From Deinandra increscens subsp. villosa (Eukaryota; Streptophyta; Magnoliopsida; Asterales; Asteraceae), in contig JBCNJP010000023.1 in the NCBI GenBank assembly GCA_039602395.1, positions 25,470,963-25,534,962 of the forward strand: DNA of 64,000 bases, in the 5' to 3' direction. How positions within the stretch are numbered: position 1 is the stretch's first letter; every line of letters begins with the position of its first letter. Below, piece after piece: positions 45,014 through 55,500 of this stretch. The notes beneath the pieces were generated by a model. It ran no database searches, was not told where the DNA came from, and saw nothing but the letters and a program-made list of their open reading frames with translations. A program made the position numbers and the translations under genes.

Positions 45014-46816
45014 CTAACTGGGGTCCTTTAGGGTCATATCGACATTTAGAGGTTCAATTTGAGAGACAAAGCAAGCAAACATGCATTGCTTTATAACTCC
45101 AGACATGCTTCTAGTTTGAACTTGGGCATCAAGTGGACCAATAATATTTTCAGCTTGACGATCCTTGTGAACAAGGGATTCTGGAAAAGCAGGAACTGAT
45201 GTCTCAGGGTCCAGATTGGAAATGTTGTCCAGAGTAGACGTTGCTTCATGTGTTTCTTCATCAGGATCCACCTCAGAGGGATATGTAACGTCATGATCAT
45301 TATTTGTGACCACGGGGTCAGACTCGAGAGCTGAATCTGTCTGAGGGTCTGGATCTTGCACTAGAGGAGTCTTTAAAATTACATGATTGCTCACGGAGCA
45401 GCAACACCATCATTGAATAATTCTTCTTCAATCACAGGATTTAGTTAGAAAGGTATAAAAAATTGATTTTAATCAAATACTTGTGCAGGTCCAACTCCGA
45501 TATCAGTGGGATTTCATTCAAGCCAGTCCACATTTGTTGATTCCACTACCTTCTTTGTTGTCTTATTAATAACCCGATAAGCTAAGCTAGCTGAATAACC
45601 TACAAAATAACACTCATCCGCTTTAGCTGCAATTTTTTTGGGAATTTCATCATGAATCAACATAGTGCAGGGACACCCAAAAGCACGAAGGTGTCCAATT
45701 TTGGGTTTTTCTTTGAACAAAATCTCATTGGGTGTCTTTTGCAGACGCTTATTAATCAGCACCCTACTTTGCACATAGCATGCTGTATTGATAGCCTCTA
45801 CCCAGAACATAGTTGGCAACTTTGAATCACACAACATGGTACGTGCAGCTTCAATTAACGTCCTGTTTCGACGTTTAGCAACTCCATTTTGTTGAGGAGT
45901 ATAGGGTGCACTAATTTGATGTTCAATTCCCTTTACTAAACAAAACGCATCAATTGTGTTATTCTTAAATTTTGTTCCGTTATGATCACTTCACCTTCAA
46001 ACTGGTCTTATTTTCAACCACGTTGATGAAAGCCTTCAATATATCTACAGTTTCACTTTTCTTATGCAAAAAGAACACCTAAGTAAAACGTGAGTTATCA
46101 TCAGTAGTATCAAGACAAAAAGCACAACGATTTAAACTAAACATACTCACTGGACCAAAAAGGTCCATATGGATAAGTTGAAGCACTGAGGATATGGAAT
46201 TAAAAAGCTTTGGTTTATGTGGCCTTTAGTACTGCTTCCCCTTAGCACAAGCCACACATTTTTCTCTCATTGTGAAGTCCTTGATAGGCAGATCTTTAAC
46301 ATCCTATCCTCTTGCAAGACGATTGAGATGCTTCACATTCGTATGACCTAAGCGTCGATGCCAAAGCTGAGTTTGATTTTCAGCAGTCTTAGAAAGCAAG
46401 CATGCTACTTCTGTGGTAGGTGGCTTGTTCATGTTCAGCACTTAGGAATTGCCATGTCTGGGAGTGCGCATAAGCACCCAGTCAATAGGAATGGAGTATC
46501 CAGGCTTCAAAGTTAAACATTCTTTATTGTTGAACATCATAGGATATTCTCTATCATAAATTTATGATACACTCAATAGGCTGTGACTGATTTACTCTAC
46601 ATAGTTGACATCATTGAAACTAAGGCAACGGTTTTAATGGTACCCTTCTTGCTGATTTGTCCTCCAACACCTCTTGCAAAGGAAACATATCCTACATCGA
46701 AATCTTGAACATTTTGCAACACATACATGTCCCATGTCATATGCCTGGAACAATCGCTGTCAACATACCAGAAGTTGTTAATAGTCCTTCTTGGTTGTTC
46801 CTGCATGAAAAGGAAA
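45014..46816 (-). pseudogene. pol: Copia protease and integrase (element E)
   Basis: Coding order: protease with FWYVDSDCSRHMTW near 46760, the pre-integrase HHCC region (46400-46230, several frames), the integrase core with NGVAKRRNRTLIEAA near 45880, LCDSKLPTMFWVEAINTACYVQ, HLRAFGCPCTMLIHDE and CYFVGYSASLAYRV (45837-45514), and an acidic linker (45394-45014). The protease motif reads Asp-Ser-Asp instead of the usual Asp-Ser-Gly. Many stops mean it is inactive. Confidence 0.75.
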
Positions 46817-48880
46817 TTAATTATAGATTGGTACCCATGCCATAACATGTCTAGGTTTCTTCATGTTAGTACTACATGAATCAGTGTTTGGTTTTTCCTA
46901 GACATGTTTTAGTTTGTAGACTTTCAGCACTGTCCAGGTGGGATTCTTTATTTTAGGCCTATTTTTAGGAACAGATGGTGTGTTCGACTTAGATGTTTCA
47001 ACAAAAGTGTTATTCGTTTGTTTAGTTCATTTGTTGTAAACACCTAGTTGTTTATGATTTCAATTCACCACCTTGGGAACATTCCAATGACCATCTTGAC
47101 TCACCTTACCCCTTTTCAAATAATTTTTTGCAAGATTAGAATTTTCTTGAAAACCCTATTTAGATTTGAATTGTTTCAAGTTGGTGGCTTCTGTTGATGG
47201 GGTCTCATCATCACAGCTAGTTTAGGTGACAATTGAGCAACTGGAACATTTTCCTGTAAATTTAAACTTTTAGACTGTTATTGTTTCTTAGGATAGTATG
47301 GGTGATATGGTCTATGCAAACAATTGCGGGCCAAATGTCCAGGCTTGCCACAATTGTGACATGATTGTTTATTTGGATAAGCAGGAGGCTGGGAAAATTG
47401 TCGCCCAGTGGATTGCCATTTTGGTTTAGCAGCATGTTTGTGAATCCAATGTGTTTTTACTCACGCTTTATTGGCAGGTGTTGGTCATAAGCATTGTTAA
47501 CTTCAGGATAAGGGACAAAGTCTTGGGGTTTAGACTCCCTTTCCTTTTTCACATTCACAACATTATCAGATTTACCAAACACAAACATTCTAGGGGTTGG
47601 GGAACCAGCAACTTGTGGTCCCTTTCCCCTTTTCACAGATTTCACACAATCATCAGTTTTACCCATTAAAAATACACCAAAAGACGTTTGTTCACCAAAA
47701 ATATTATACCCAAAATTTTTTGTCACTGCCTTTGAAACATCCAAGGAAAACTTAGGAAATTCAACACTATCAGTTTTAGACTCATTCAAAAGACCAGAAT
47801 TATGACTATTATGATAAGCTATGCATTCACTGTCCTACTTTGAAACATCCTCAATGATTACTTTATCTGCACATGAAACAACTTTATTAGTGTGCGTAGG
47901 AGGAGTAGAAACTTTTATAGGACACGTGGAAAGTTTACTTTCAATAGACATGCTTTCCTTTTTACCATAAGTTGTAGTTTTTTTTCAACAATAGATAATT
48001 TTTCCTTATGCTCAGCAGTAAGAGGCACAGAGATCATGTCACACATTAAAGGGGGAGGAACAGTGTGAGTGGATGGTTCAATGTTTCGTCAGAGTAAAGA
48101 CGTAACCCTGATTGAGCTTTCACATGCCCAATTCTTTCATTAGAGTTATAAAAATGCTGATTAGCTTCTATCATTTTTGAATGAATTGTCTGATGTTTGT
48201 CTAAGGTAGATAGGGCAGTGCTAAGCTTAGTTATAAGTTCGAGAACTTCCTTTTCCAAAGCTTCTACCTTAGTTCCAGATAATCTAAGAAGACATTTGTG
48301 ATCACTTAGTTGTGCTTCAATATATTTAAGATCCTGTTTGACAGCCTCATATTTTTCTTTAAAAATCCTAGTACGATCCTTATATACTCTAACTTCTTTT
48401 GAGTTTTCTCATGGCTCAAACATTCATAAGTAAATTTAGATTCCCAATCTTTAATTAAAAGTTGACATGTGAAATTGGAGCATACCTGACTATTGTTTGC
48501 AGACACAGAAGTACATGGCTGTATATTAGTCATGAAAGCATGTTGTGTGTGGTCTTTTGATTCAGTCTCAGCTTCTTCTTCAGCAAGTAGTGCAATGTGA
48601 GCGTGAATTAGACACAGTTCATCAATTGATCAGACCAGTGATAACCAGCAGATTGCTACACCATAAGTGCCTTGTTGTTGTCGACACTCTCTTTCTTCTC
48701 AGCAGCTCCTTTCACTTCTCTTTCAACCTTTGGTATGGTGCATTCCCGAGCATAGTATCCATACTTATTTTAATTGTAACACCGCATATTAGCCTTATTG
48801 AAGGTAATCTTTACTCCTTTTCTAGCATTCCAATCCTTCTAACTAGTCTTCGCCATAAATAACTTAGCACGCAATGCAGA
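46817..48880 (-). pseudogene. gag: Copia gag of E, N-terminus missing
   Basis: Coding order: ALRAKLFMAKTS, then a broken zinc knuckle 1 with KYGYYAREC near 48760, a coiled coil (about 48530-48050), a low-complexity segment, a block with FGYNIFGEQTSFGVFLMGK (47789-47457), zinc knuckle 2 CHNCGKPGHLARNC (about 47365-47320), and a tail ending AWVPIYN and a TAA at 46819-46817. The stop is followed by TTTCCTTTTCATGCAG and the protease in the +1 frame. The capsid core is cut off at 48925. Confidence 0.75.
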
Positions 48881-48924
48881 CATACCCATTTGATAAGAAA
48901 TATTGTTAATACATGGTTACTGAT

Positions 48925-48986
48925 CGTCATGTGAAGTATCAAGTACAAGACATGTAATGCAAGTTTGATACTGTCCGAACCCTTGG
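48925..48986 (+). repeat. Start of a D-type copia LTR
   Basis: Matches the first 60 bp of the D LTR (tcatgtgaagtatc...ccgaacccttgg) with the first T changed to C. Element I interrupts it at 48987. The rest should lie beyond I, outside the window. Confidence 0.75.
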
Positions 48987-49609
48987 TATTGGGCTATACC
49001 CCCAAAAGGCCATTCGTAAGGGCCTCAAAAATAGAAGGGCTACGAAGAAGCACTTCCCAAGGCGACGGGCTACGTGGAAGCCCTTGCCCTCGATGACGGG
49101 CCAAGGATGCCACCTTAGGTATCGCCATGGCGGAAGGGATAAAAGCAAACTCGGCAATGGGAATAAGCGAACAAGTGTAGGGGATCTAGCCGACAAGAAG
49201 GACAGGCAAGTACAAGGTAGTACGAGGGGACAGGTGATGTGAATGGCATCTCCGCCAGTCCAGCCTGTTTCTCGGAGCTCGAAGCTCCTGCGACTCCATC
49301 AGGCATTTAATGCAAGGAAAGGAGACGTAAGAGGGGGAAATGACCACTTCGCCCTCGGAGACCACTATATAAACAACACTTACACAACCGGGTAAGGGGA
49401 GCCAAACTCTCTCGAACACTTTCCTTACTCAGTTGATTCCTCTCCTTAAGCAAATACTTACTCTCACGCCGGAGTGTTGTCACGAAGACCCCTTTCGGGG
49501 CCCTTCATGTCAAGGCTAACGGTGCTCCTATTTTGCAGGAACCTTCACAAGACCCTTCCACGTGTAGCTAACCTCCAACAATCCTACCCTGGGATTCTGG
49601 GACGCAACA
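48987..49609 (+). repeat. 5' LTR of element I
   Basis: Starts at tattgggctat, probably a mutated TGTTGGGC, inside the D-type LTR. It ends cgcaaca, 1 nt before the primer-binding site; an alternative end is ccaaca at 49580. A TATA box is at 49366-49373. Confidence 0.65.
49366..49373 (+). promoter_or_regulatory. TATA box in the LTR of I
   Basis: tatataaa, placed so that transcription would start about 30 nt downstream within the LTR. Confidence 0.6.
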
Positions 49610-49610
49610 T

Positions 49611-49625
49611 TGGCGCCATACGTGG
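49611..49625 (+). promoter_or_regulatory. Primer-binding site of I
   Basis: tggcgccatacgtgg follows the LTR end; the tggcgcc start is common to Tat-like gypsy elements, including K and L here. Confidence 0.65.
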
Positions 49626-49663
49626 GACCGGCAAATACATGGGTCTAGACTTAACTAAAAACA

Positions 49664-51235
49664 ATGGAAGAAGGAGAAGACGTTCGTGTTCCACTTGGGT
49701 TTGAAACACCCTGTGTAAAGACGAAGGCCGCTGCAAGTGTGGCCGGAGAACTCTTCTCCTCAGTGGTCAATGTGAAGAAGGCAGGAGGGGAAAATTCCAC
49801 GAATCAAGAAGGAAACACCATTACCCCAGAATTTGTAAAAAGCAACAGAAAAGCTCTAATGGCCCAACTCTTGGAGTTGGAGAAGTCGGAGAAAAACCCA
49901 TTAATCCCAAAGGTGCTGTTTGATAAGGAAGATTATGTAGAAGGGCAGTACACCGATACAGACTCTGATGATGAGGTAGAGGTCCTCAAGACAAAAGAGG
50001 TTGAAAAACCAGAAAAGGAAGAGGTGGGAGATCTCCTCATAAAGATGTTATCTATGCTAGATAAACAACCACAATCAAGTAGCCCAAAGACGGGGCCCAG
50101 CAAAGATGGCAAGAAGCAAAGCAAGGGGAAGGATCCTATGTCACTCCCCTACAAGCCTTCAGAGGTGGGGGACATTTCTAAGTTCACAGATAGGATCTCT
50201 GAAGCCCCTCTGCAGCCAAAGTTAAGATTGCCGCCCTCAGTATCTGCCTATGACGGGACTCAAGATCAAGAAGACCATCTCCATGCCATAAGGGCTGCAG
50301 GGGCGGCAGGGGCTTGGAGTATCCCGACATGGTGTCATATGTTTGTTTCCACCCTGGCCGGAAACGCAAGGTTGTGGTTTGACTCCCTTCCCCCAAAAAG
50401 CATTGACAGTTATGAGGAGCTCAGAGGGAAGTTCCTCAGGTATTACAGTCAGCAGAAGAAAACCACTAGAAACCCAAACGAGATCCTCCACATAAGAAGA
50501 AAGGATGAAGAAACCCTGGAAGGATTCATGAGTAGATACATCTAGGAAAGCATGTACATTAGAGATGTCCCAGAGGTCATAAAGATAAGCGGCTTCATTC
50601 ATGGGTTAGAAACTCCCAGTTGTGCGAAAAATTGGGAGAAGAGTTCCCAAGCTCCTTCGACGACCTAATAGACAGGGTTCGCGCCTACATAAGGGGAAAA
50701 GATACCGGGCAAAAGGCCAAGGAGTGGGGGCTAGGAAAGATAACTCAAGCAGTTATAGCAAAGGAAGGGACAGAAATGAAGCCCGTTTTCGGGCGGTTCC
50801 CATTCAAGAAGGAACTCATCAGAAAAGAAGCCCTCCTACTCGCCATACCCATCAAAAGGAAGTCGCTCATATGAGTCATCGTCAGGTACGCCACCCCATT
50901 TCGAAAAATTCACTCCGTTACTTAAATCCCCCAGTGAAATATTTTCCACTGAGAAGGACAGGCTGCCTTTTGGTAAGCCCCGTCCTAACAGACACGGGAG
51001 TAAGGCCCGTCCTGGGGAGTACTGTGATTATCATCGAGGAAACGGGCACGCAACCGATGACTGCATACAACTAATAAAGGAAATAGAAACTGCCATTAAA
51101 ACAGGCAAACTATCACATTTGGTGAAAGAAATCAAAAACCAAGAAAAACCTAGAGGCAAGGAAGGGCCTCAAAGGGAAGAGCCCCAGTATATATACATGG
51201 TCAGAAGAAAAATCGGCGAGGAAGAAGCTCCTCAG
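49664..51235 (+). pseudogene. gag: Ty3/gypsy gag (element I)
   Basis: The first block (49664-50545) has an acidic N-terminal region and the retrotransposon gag domain: VSAYDGTQDQEDHLHAIRAA, HMFVSTLAGNARLWFDSLP, SYEELRGKFLRYY and DEETLEGFMSRYI. A TAG follows. After frameshifts near 50615 and 50880 come FPSSFDDLIDRVRAYIRGKD and the zinc-knuckle equivalent YCDYHRGNGHATDDC (about 51020-51065) with LIKEIETAIKTGKLSHLV, typical of Tat-lineage Gag. A TGA at about 51236 ends the frame. It would form the capsid; this copy is broken. Confidence 0.85.
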
Positions 51236-51312
51236 TGAGTAGTCAGGCACAGATTGTATGACAACGAGAAATGGCTTGAAAGGTCTATCACTTTCGCAGC
51301 TTTAGGGCCGGA

Positions 51313-52620
51313 TCCATGTTGATGGGGGAAGTGGGACGGAGATTATGTAAGAGCATTGTTTTTTCAGAATGAGGCCAGAAATCAGGGCGGGGGTCCGAGA
51401 AGATTACACACCCTTAATAGGGTTCTCAGGGGAAATGGTCAGGCCCCTAGGGAAGATAACATTGCCCTTCACCATCGGGGAAGGCTTCACAAAGAGAACA
51501 ATCGACCTGACATGGTCTATAGTAAGAGCCCCGTCAAAATATAACGCAATCATAGGAAGGCCCGCCATCAGGGCCCTCAGGGCTCTCACATTAACAACGC
51601 ATGGTCTCATGAAGTTCCCAACCCCAGGTGAAATAGCAACTGTCGGCTCAGCATCAGAAATAGTGGCAAGTGTTGATATCCTGCCAGAACTGGTGCCAAA
51701 AAACGGGATAGAAGAATGGATGGTGTGCGACAGGTACCCCGAACAAACCATAAAGGTGGGCTCGCAGCTTTCCGAAAAATGGAAAACTGCTCTTAAGGAG
51801 CTGCTGATCGCAAACAATGACATATTCGCATGGCAATGTGGGGACATGGAAGGAATCCCGTTGAAATATATTGAGCATCACTTAAGCATACCACCCGGAA
51901 CGAAGCCCGTTAGGCAGAAAAAGCGAAGTCTATGTGAAGAGCACGCCAAGGTAGCTGCTGAAGAAGTTAAGCAGCTACTTGCAGCTAATATAATAAGAAG
52001 AATCAGGTACCCGGAGTGGATAGCAAATCCTGTCATGGTTAAAAAACCCGATGGCTCCCTGAGAATGTGCATAGACTTCTCAGGGCTCAATGAGACTTGT
52101 CCAAAAGATTGCTATCGCCTTTCTGAAGTAGATGCAAAGATTGATGCCCTGGCCTCCTTCCCAATAAAATGCTTCTTGGATGCTTACAAGGGCTACCATC
52201 TAATCCGAATGGCCAGGGAAGATGAAGATAAGACTGCTTTCCATGCTCCAGATGGTACGTATTGTTATACAAAAATGCCCTTCGGGCTGAAAAATGCAGG
52301 GGCTACGTACCAAAGGCTCATGGATTGGCTCTTCCAAGAACAAATCGGAAGGAACCTAGAGGTCTATGTTGACGACCTAGTAATAAAAAGTCAAAGAGAA
52401 GGTGATATGATAGAAGATATCAAAGAAACTTTCAACACCCTCAGGGAAGTGAATATGAAGCTAAATCCAAGTAAATGCTCATTCGGGGTTGAGGAAGGCA
52501 AGTTTTTGGGAGTATTGTAAAGAAGGACGGGATACAGGCCCGTCCCGAAAAAGTGGCCGCCATTGAAAACATGAGGTCCCCAAGGACTCTGAAGGAAGTG
52601 CAAAGTTTGAACGGTCAGCT
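51313..52620 (+). pseudogene. pol: Ty3/gypsy protease and reverse transcriptase (element I)
   Basis: The protease active site reads HVDGGSGTEIM near 51313, then a stop and an open block from 51369. Protease continues to about YNAIIGRPAIRAL. Reverse transcriptase follows with NIIRRIRYPEWIANPVMVKK, GSLRMCIDFSGLNETCPKD, YCYTKMPFGLKNAGATYQRL and the catalytic EVYVDDLVIKS (near 52370). A 1-base loss near 52512 breaks the frame at GKFLG. J lies at 52620, inside the downstream QSLNGQL...ALGRFI motif. The enzyme would copy element RNA. Confidence 0.9.
52616..52620. repeat. Target-site duplication of J, left copy
   Basis: CAGCT; identical to 58268-58272. Confidence 0.9.
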
Positions 52621-53043
52621 TGTAGAGGCTAGATTATGAGGCTTGTAATATTAAATAAGTTGGGCTGGGATTAGAGGGTTTAATTAGGATCATAGGCTAG
52701 TTTGATTATTGTATTTAGGCTAGTTTATGATTGGGCTTGGGTTTACTATTGGGTTTATGATCCACAAGGGGCCCAATAGTAAACCCAATGGGGTGCCTAT
52801 ATAAACCCCACTTGACCTCCTCATTAGAGGGCTTGAGTTTACGATTCTGAGGGGAGAGCCAAGGTGTTTACAATTTGTGTTTTGTACCCGACAAGTTTAC
52901 TTGTGTGCAAGATCAAGCTTTTATCGATTATTCATCGTTGTCTTGTGTTCTCTTCTTCTCTATTCTTGAATCAATCACCTACGAGGTTTCCGCACTCGTT
53001 TGTGACTAGAATATCGTGATTAGTTGTTGATCTCGGACCTACA
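52621..53043 (+). repeat. 5' LTR of element J
   Basis: Ends TGTAGAGGCT and GGACCTACA. It holds the word gtttacgatt near 52836 and gtttacaatt near 52867, and the TATA box at 52798. Confidence 0.95.
52798..52805 (+). promoter_or_regulatory. TATA box in the 5' LTR of J
   Basis: tatataaa; conserved in both J LTRs. Confidence 0.6.
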
Positions 53044-53045
53044 AT

Positions 53046-53058
53046 TGGTATCAGAGCC
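53046..53058 (+). promoter_or_regulatory. Primer-binding site of J (initiator tRNA-Met)
   Basis: tggtatcagagcc, 2 nt after the LTR. Confidence 0.95.
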
Positions 53059-53149
53059 AAGAATCTTAATTTCGAGGTTCTCACGATATAGATTCAAGTG
53101 TTTTGCTGGGTTTGTGTTCGTTTTCTGTTGAAGATTTGAAGATTTTGGG

Positions 53150-53540
53150 TGTTTACGACTGTGGTTTCTGGGCTGCTGTTGAAGATTACCTGTTTACGAC
53201 ATCAAGACAGCGTTTTTGAGTGTTTACGACCTGAAGAAAAGGAGATTACGATTGTACTTTTTGATGTACTTGTGTTTACGATTTTGCAGAGTCGTAAAGG
53301 GTGTTTACGATTTTGTTTGGATCGGATATAGGTGTTTACGATCCGGTGGTCGTAATCAGGAATCAGAATCTTAGTTTACGACTGCTTAAGGCGGTTAAGT
53401 GTGTTTACGATTTGAGGCTTGATCGGAAACATAGATTACGATCGTAATCAGTTACCTTGGATCGTAATCAAGTTGTTTGGATCGTAATCGGGTTCTTTTG
53501 ATCGTAATCAAGTATTTTGTCTATCGTAATCTCAGTTTTG
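53150..53540 (+). repeat. Leader of J made of gtttacga and atcgtaatc words
   Basis: At least fifteen copies: tgtttacga(c/t) dominates the first half and its inverted form atcgtaatc the second half. The J LTR carries the same gtttacgatt word. The change of orientation across the leader could let the two halves pair. Confidence 0.85.
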
Positions 53541-53580
53541 AACGTTTGGACTTTAGTTTTAGGTTCCCTAAGCTTTCGTA

Positions 53581-55500
53581 ATGGATTCGATTGAAGAAAA
53601 GAATATATTTGAGGACGAAGATGCTGAGATATGCCCCAATCCTACCTGTGCTTGATTAATTCCTGAACTTAGGCAAATGTGTAAAAATCTTCAGTCAGAA
53701 TTGTTTGAGACAAAGTGCGAGAGGAGTTTCTTTAAGGGTAGATGGCAAAAGAATGAAGAAAAAGTTAAAGCCCAGAAATTAGATATAGCAAAATATAAGA
53801 ACCTTGCAACTGAGAACGCCTATTTGTATGACAACGCTAAGTTAGAGATAGCTGAGCTAAGTAAGCAGATGGATGACCTGAAGCATAAGAACAATGAGAT
53901 GCAGGTTAAGCTTGATATGAATCAAATGAGGAGCAAAAGAATGCTTGATGCTGGAAAGGAATTGTCACATGCTGTTGTGACTGGTCAAGTTGGGAAACAC
54001 ACACCTGGATTTGGATCAGAAAAGACTGATAAGGCCTTGGCTGCAAACAACATTATTCCTCCACCAGTTCCCAGAGACATTATAGGAATACTTCTTAGTG
54101 AGGATCAAGTTGAACGAACCAAGTCAGATTATAAAGAAGCTGCTCCTCCTATTGATAGTGTCTTGGTTGGAACTACACCATTGACTCAAGAGGAAATAGA
54201 CAACGAGGCAAACATGACATATGGTGAAGGGAGAATAGAGGACGTATCAAGAGATGATGCTGAGTGCCAGGAGTATAACAGATGTCATAATTCCAAGTCT
54301 GATGATGTTGGGGTAGAGTTGAAACCATACCCTAAAATTGAAACCCCATGCTTGAAAGTAATTGACGAAGTCAAAAGGGAAAAGGTGATCTTGACGACAC
54401 GGCCTGGGGGGAAGATCTTTATGACATCTGGATCTATGTTTGTCCAAGAACCAGATGTTGGGTATGACTTACCATCCTTCTCCTCCAAGTTCAAGGGAAT
54501 AACTGATGGAGTGATCGGTGAAGCTAAAGTTGAGAAGCCAAAGATCACCATCAAGCATCCGAGTGTGAAGTCAACAACTATGGTGAAGAATGATAAGATG
54601 AAAAGTGTGGCTGTGTCTCCCATTTCTTCAGTTGCTTCATGCAGTTGTAAGTGCAGTTGCAAGAATGATGTTTCTTCATCAGGAAATCCATAGAGCACAA
54701 AGACGATGAGGACAGGTTCTACTCAGGCTTCAAGGAACCTGCAGAAAGTCAAATCTGAAGCAGCAGTCAAAGCAAAGAAGCAGACACAAGGCAAACCAGC
54801 TCAATATCAGCCACCAAAGACGAATGGGTACACGTCTGACTTCTATCTAAAGAAGCAGACTTGCTTTAATTGTGGCATTGCTGGTCATATTGCTAGAAAC
54901 TGTCTTTATCGCCCCTATGAACCCTATTTTCCAAAAAGTCAAAGGGTTTCATCTCAGGAGTCTGTAAAGTCTAAGCCGATGATGGTGCAGAAACCTAAGG
55001 CAATGAAGACTGTTACTCCTAAGGTTAAACCCTCTGATCAACATTGGGGTGCTGCCAAAGCTGAAAGAAAATCTTCAAATCAAATCAACAGCTTTCCAAG
55101 TTACCAAAATTTTCAGAAAAAGGTGATGAAACCATTTTCAAAACAACCAAGGTCTGAAAAACCCAAAGTTACCCCTCCCAAGGTAACTAAAACTGTTTTA
55201 AAAAATGAATCTAAAACGAAGAAGGTTGAAATACCTAAAGTCACAACTCCAAAGGTGACTAAAACAAAAACTGTTTTGAAAAATGAAACTAAAATGAAGA
55301 AGGTTGAAATACCTAAAGTCACAGCACCAAAAGTGACTAAAACAAATATTAAGTCATCTGGAACTTGGAAACCAAAAATCAAGGCAGCTCCATCACAACT
55401 CCCTGATTTTTCAAAGGGGATGTTCTTACAAGAAGTATCATTTATTGATTTCTCAGGTGTACCCAGAAAAACAATGGCCTGGGTACCAATGGCTAACTAA
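53581..55500 (+). pseudogene. gag: Short Gag of J: coiled coil and zinc knuckle, two stops
   Basis: One reading frame of 640 codons from the ATG at 53581, interrupted only by TGA at 53653 and TAG at 54691. The capsid core and zinc knuckle 1 are absent: after an acidic start the frame goes straight into a coiled coil (SFFKGRWQKNEEKVKAQKLD to KHKNNEMQVKLD, about 53730-53930). Next are a charged region, a Cys-rich patch CSCKCSCK, a zinc knuckle CFNCGIAGHIARNC (about 54860-54903), a Lys/Thr-rich repeat (55160-55350), and a tail ending AWVPMAN. The knuckle would bind RNA. If the two stops are old the product is not made; they may also be recent. It resembles the E Gag tail most. Confidence 0.75.
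55159..55348 (+). repeat. Tandem repeat inside J gag
   Basis: A unit of about 78 bp, present roughly 2.4 times, encodes KVTKTKTVLKNETK and KKVEIPKVT. The frame is kept through the repeat. Confidence 0.7.

Larger units (their letters stand above)
42900..48924 (-). mobile_element. Element E: decayed autonomous-type copia element
   Basis: Minus-strand order: zinc knuckle 1 and coiled coil of gag (from about 48880), zinc knuckle 2, gag stop at 46817, protease, integrase, reverse transcriptase, RNase H (to 43540), then a 3' untranslated region. The gag N-terminus is cut by a D-type LTR at 48925. LTRs are not identified. Its 3' region contains the same blocks found after gag in A, B, C and J, so E represents the family that could supply their enzymes. 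Confidence 0.75.

Noticed and set aside
49474..49704. Plus-strand ORF across the LTR end and primer-binding site of I
   Set aside because: It spans LTR and primer-binding site; the real gag starts at 49664 in another frame.
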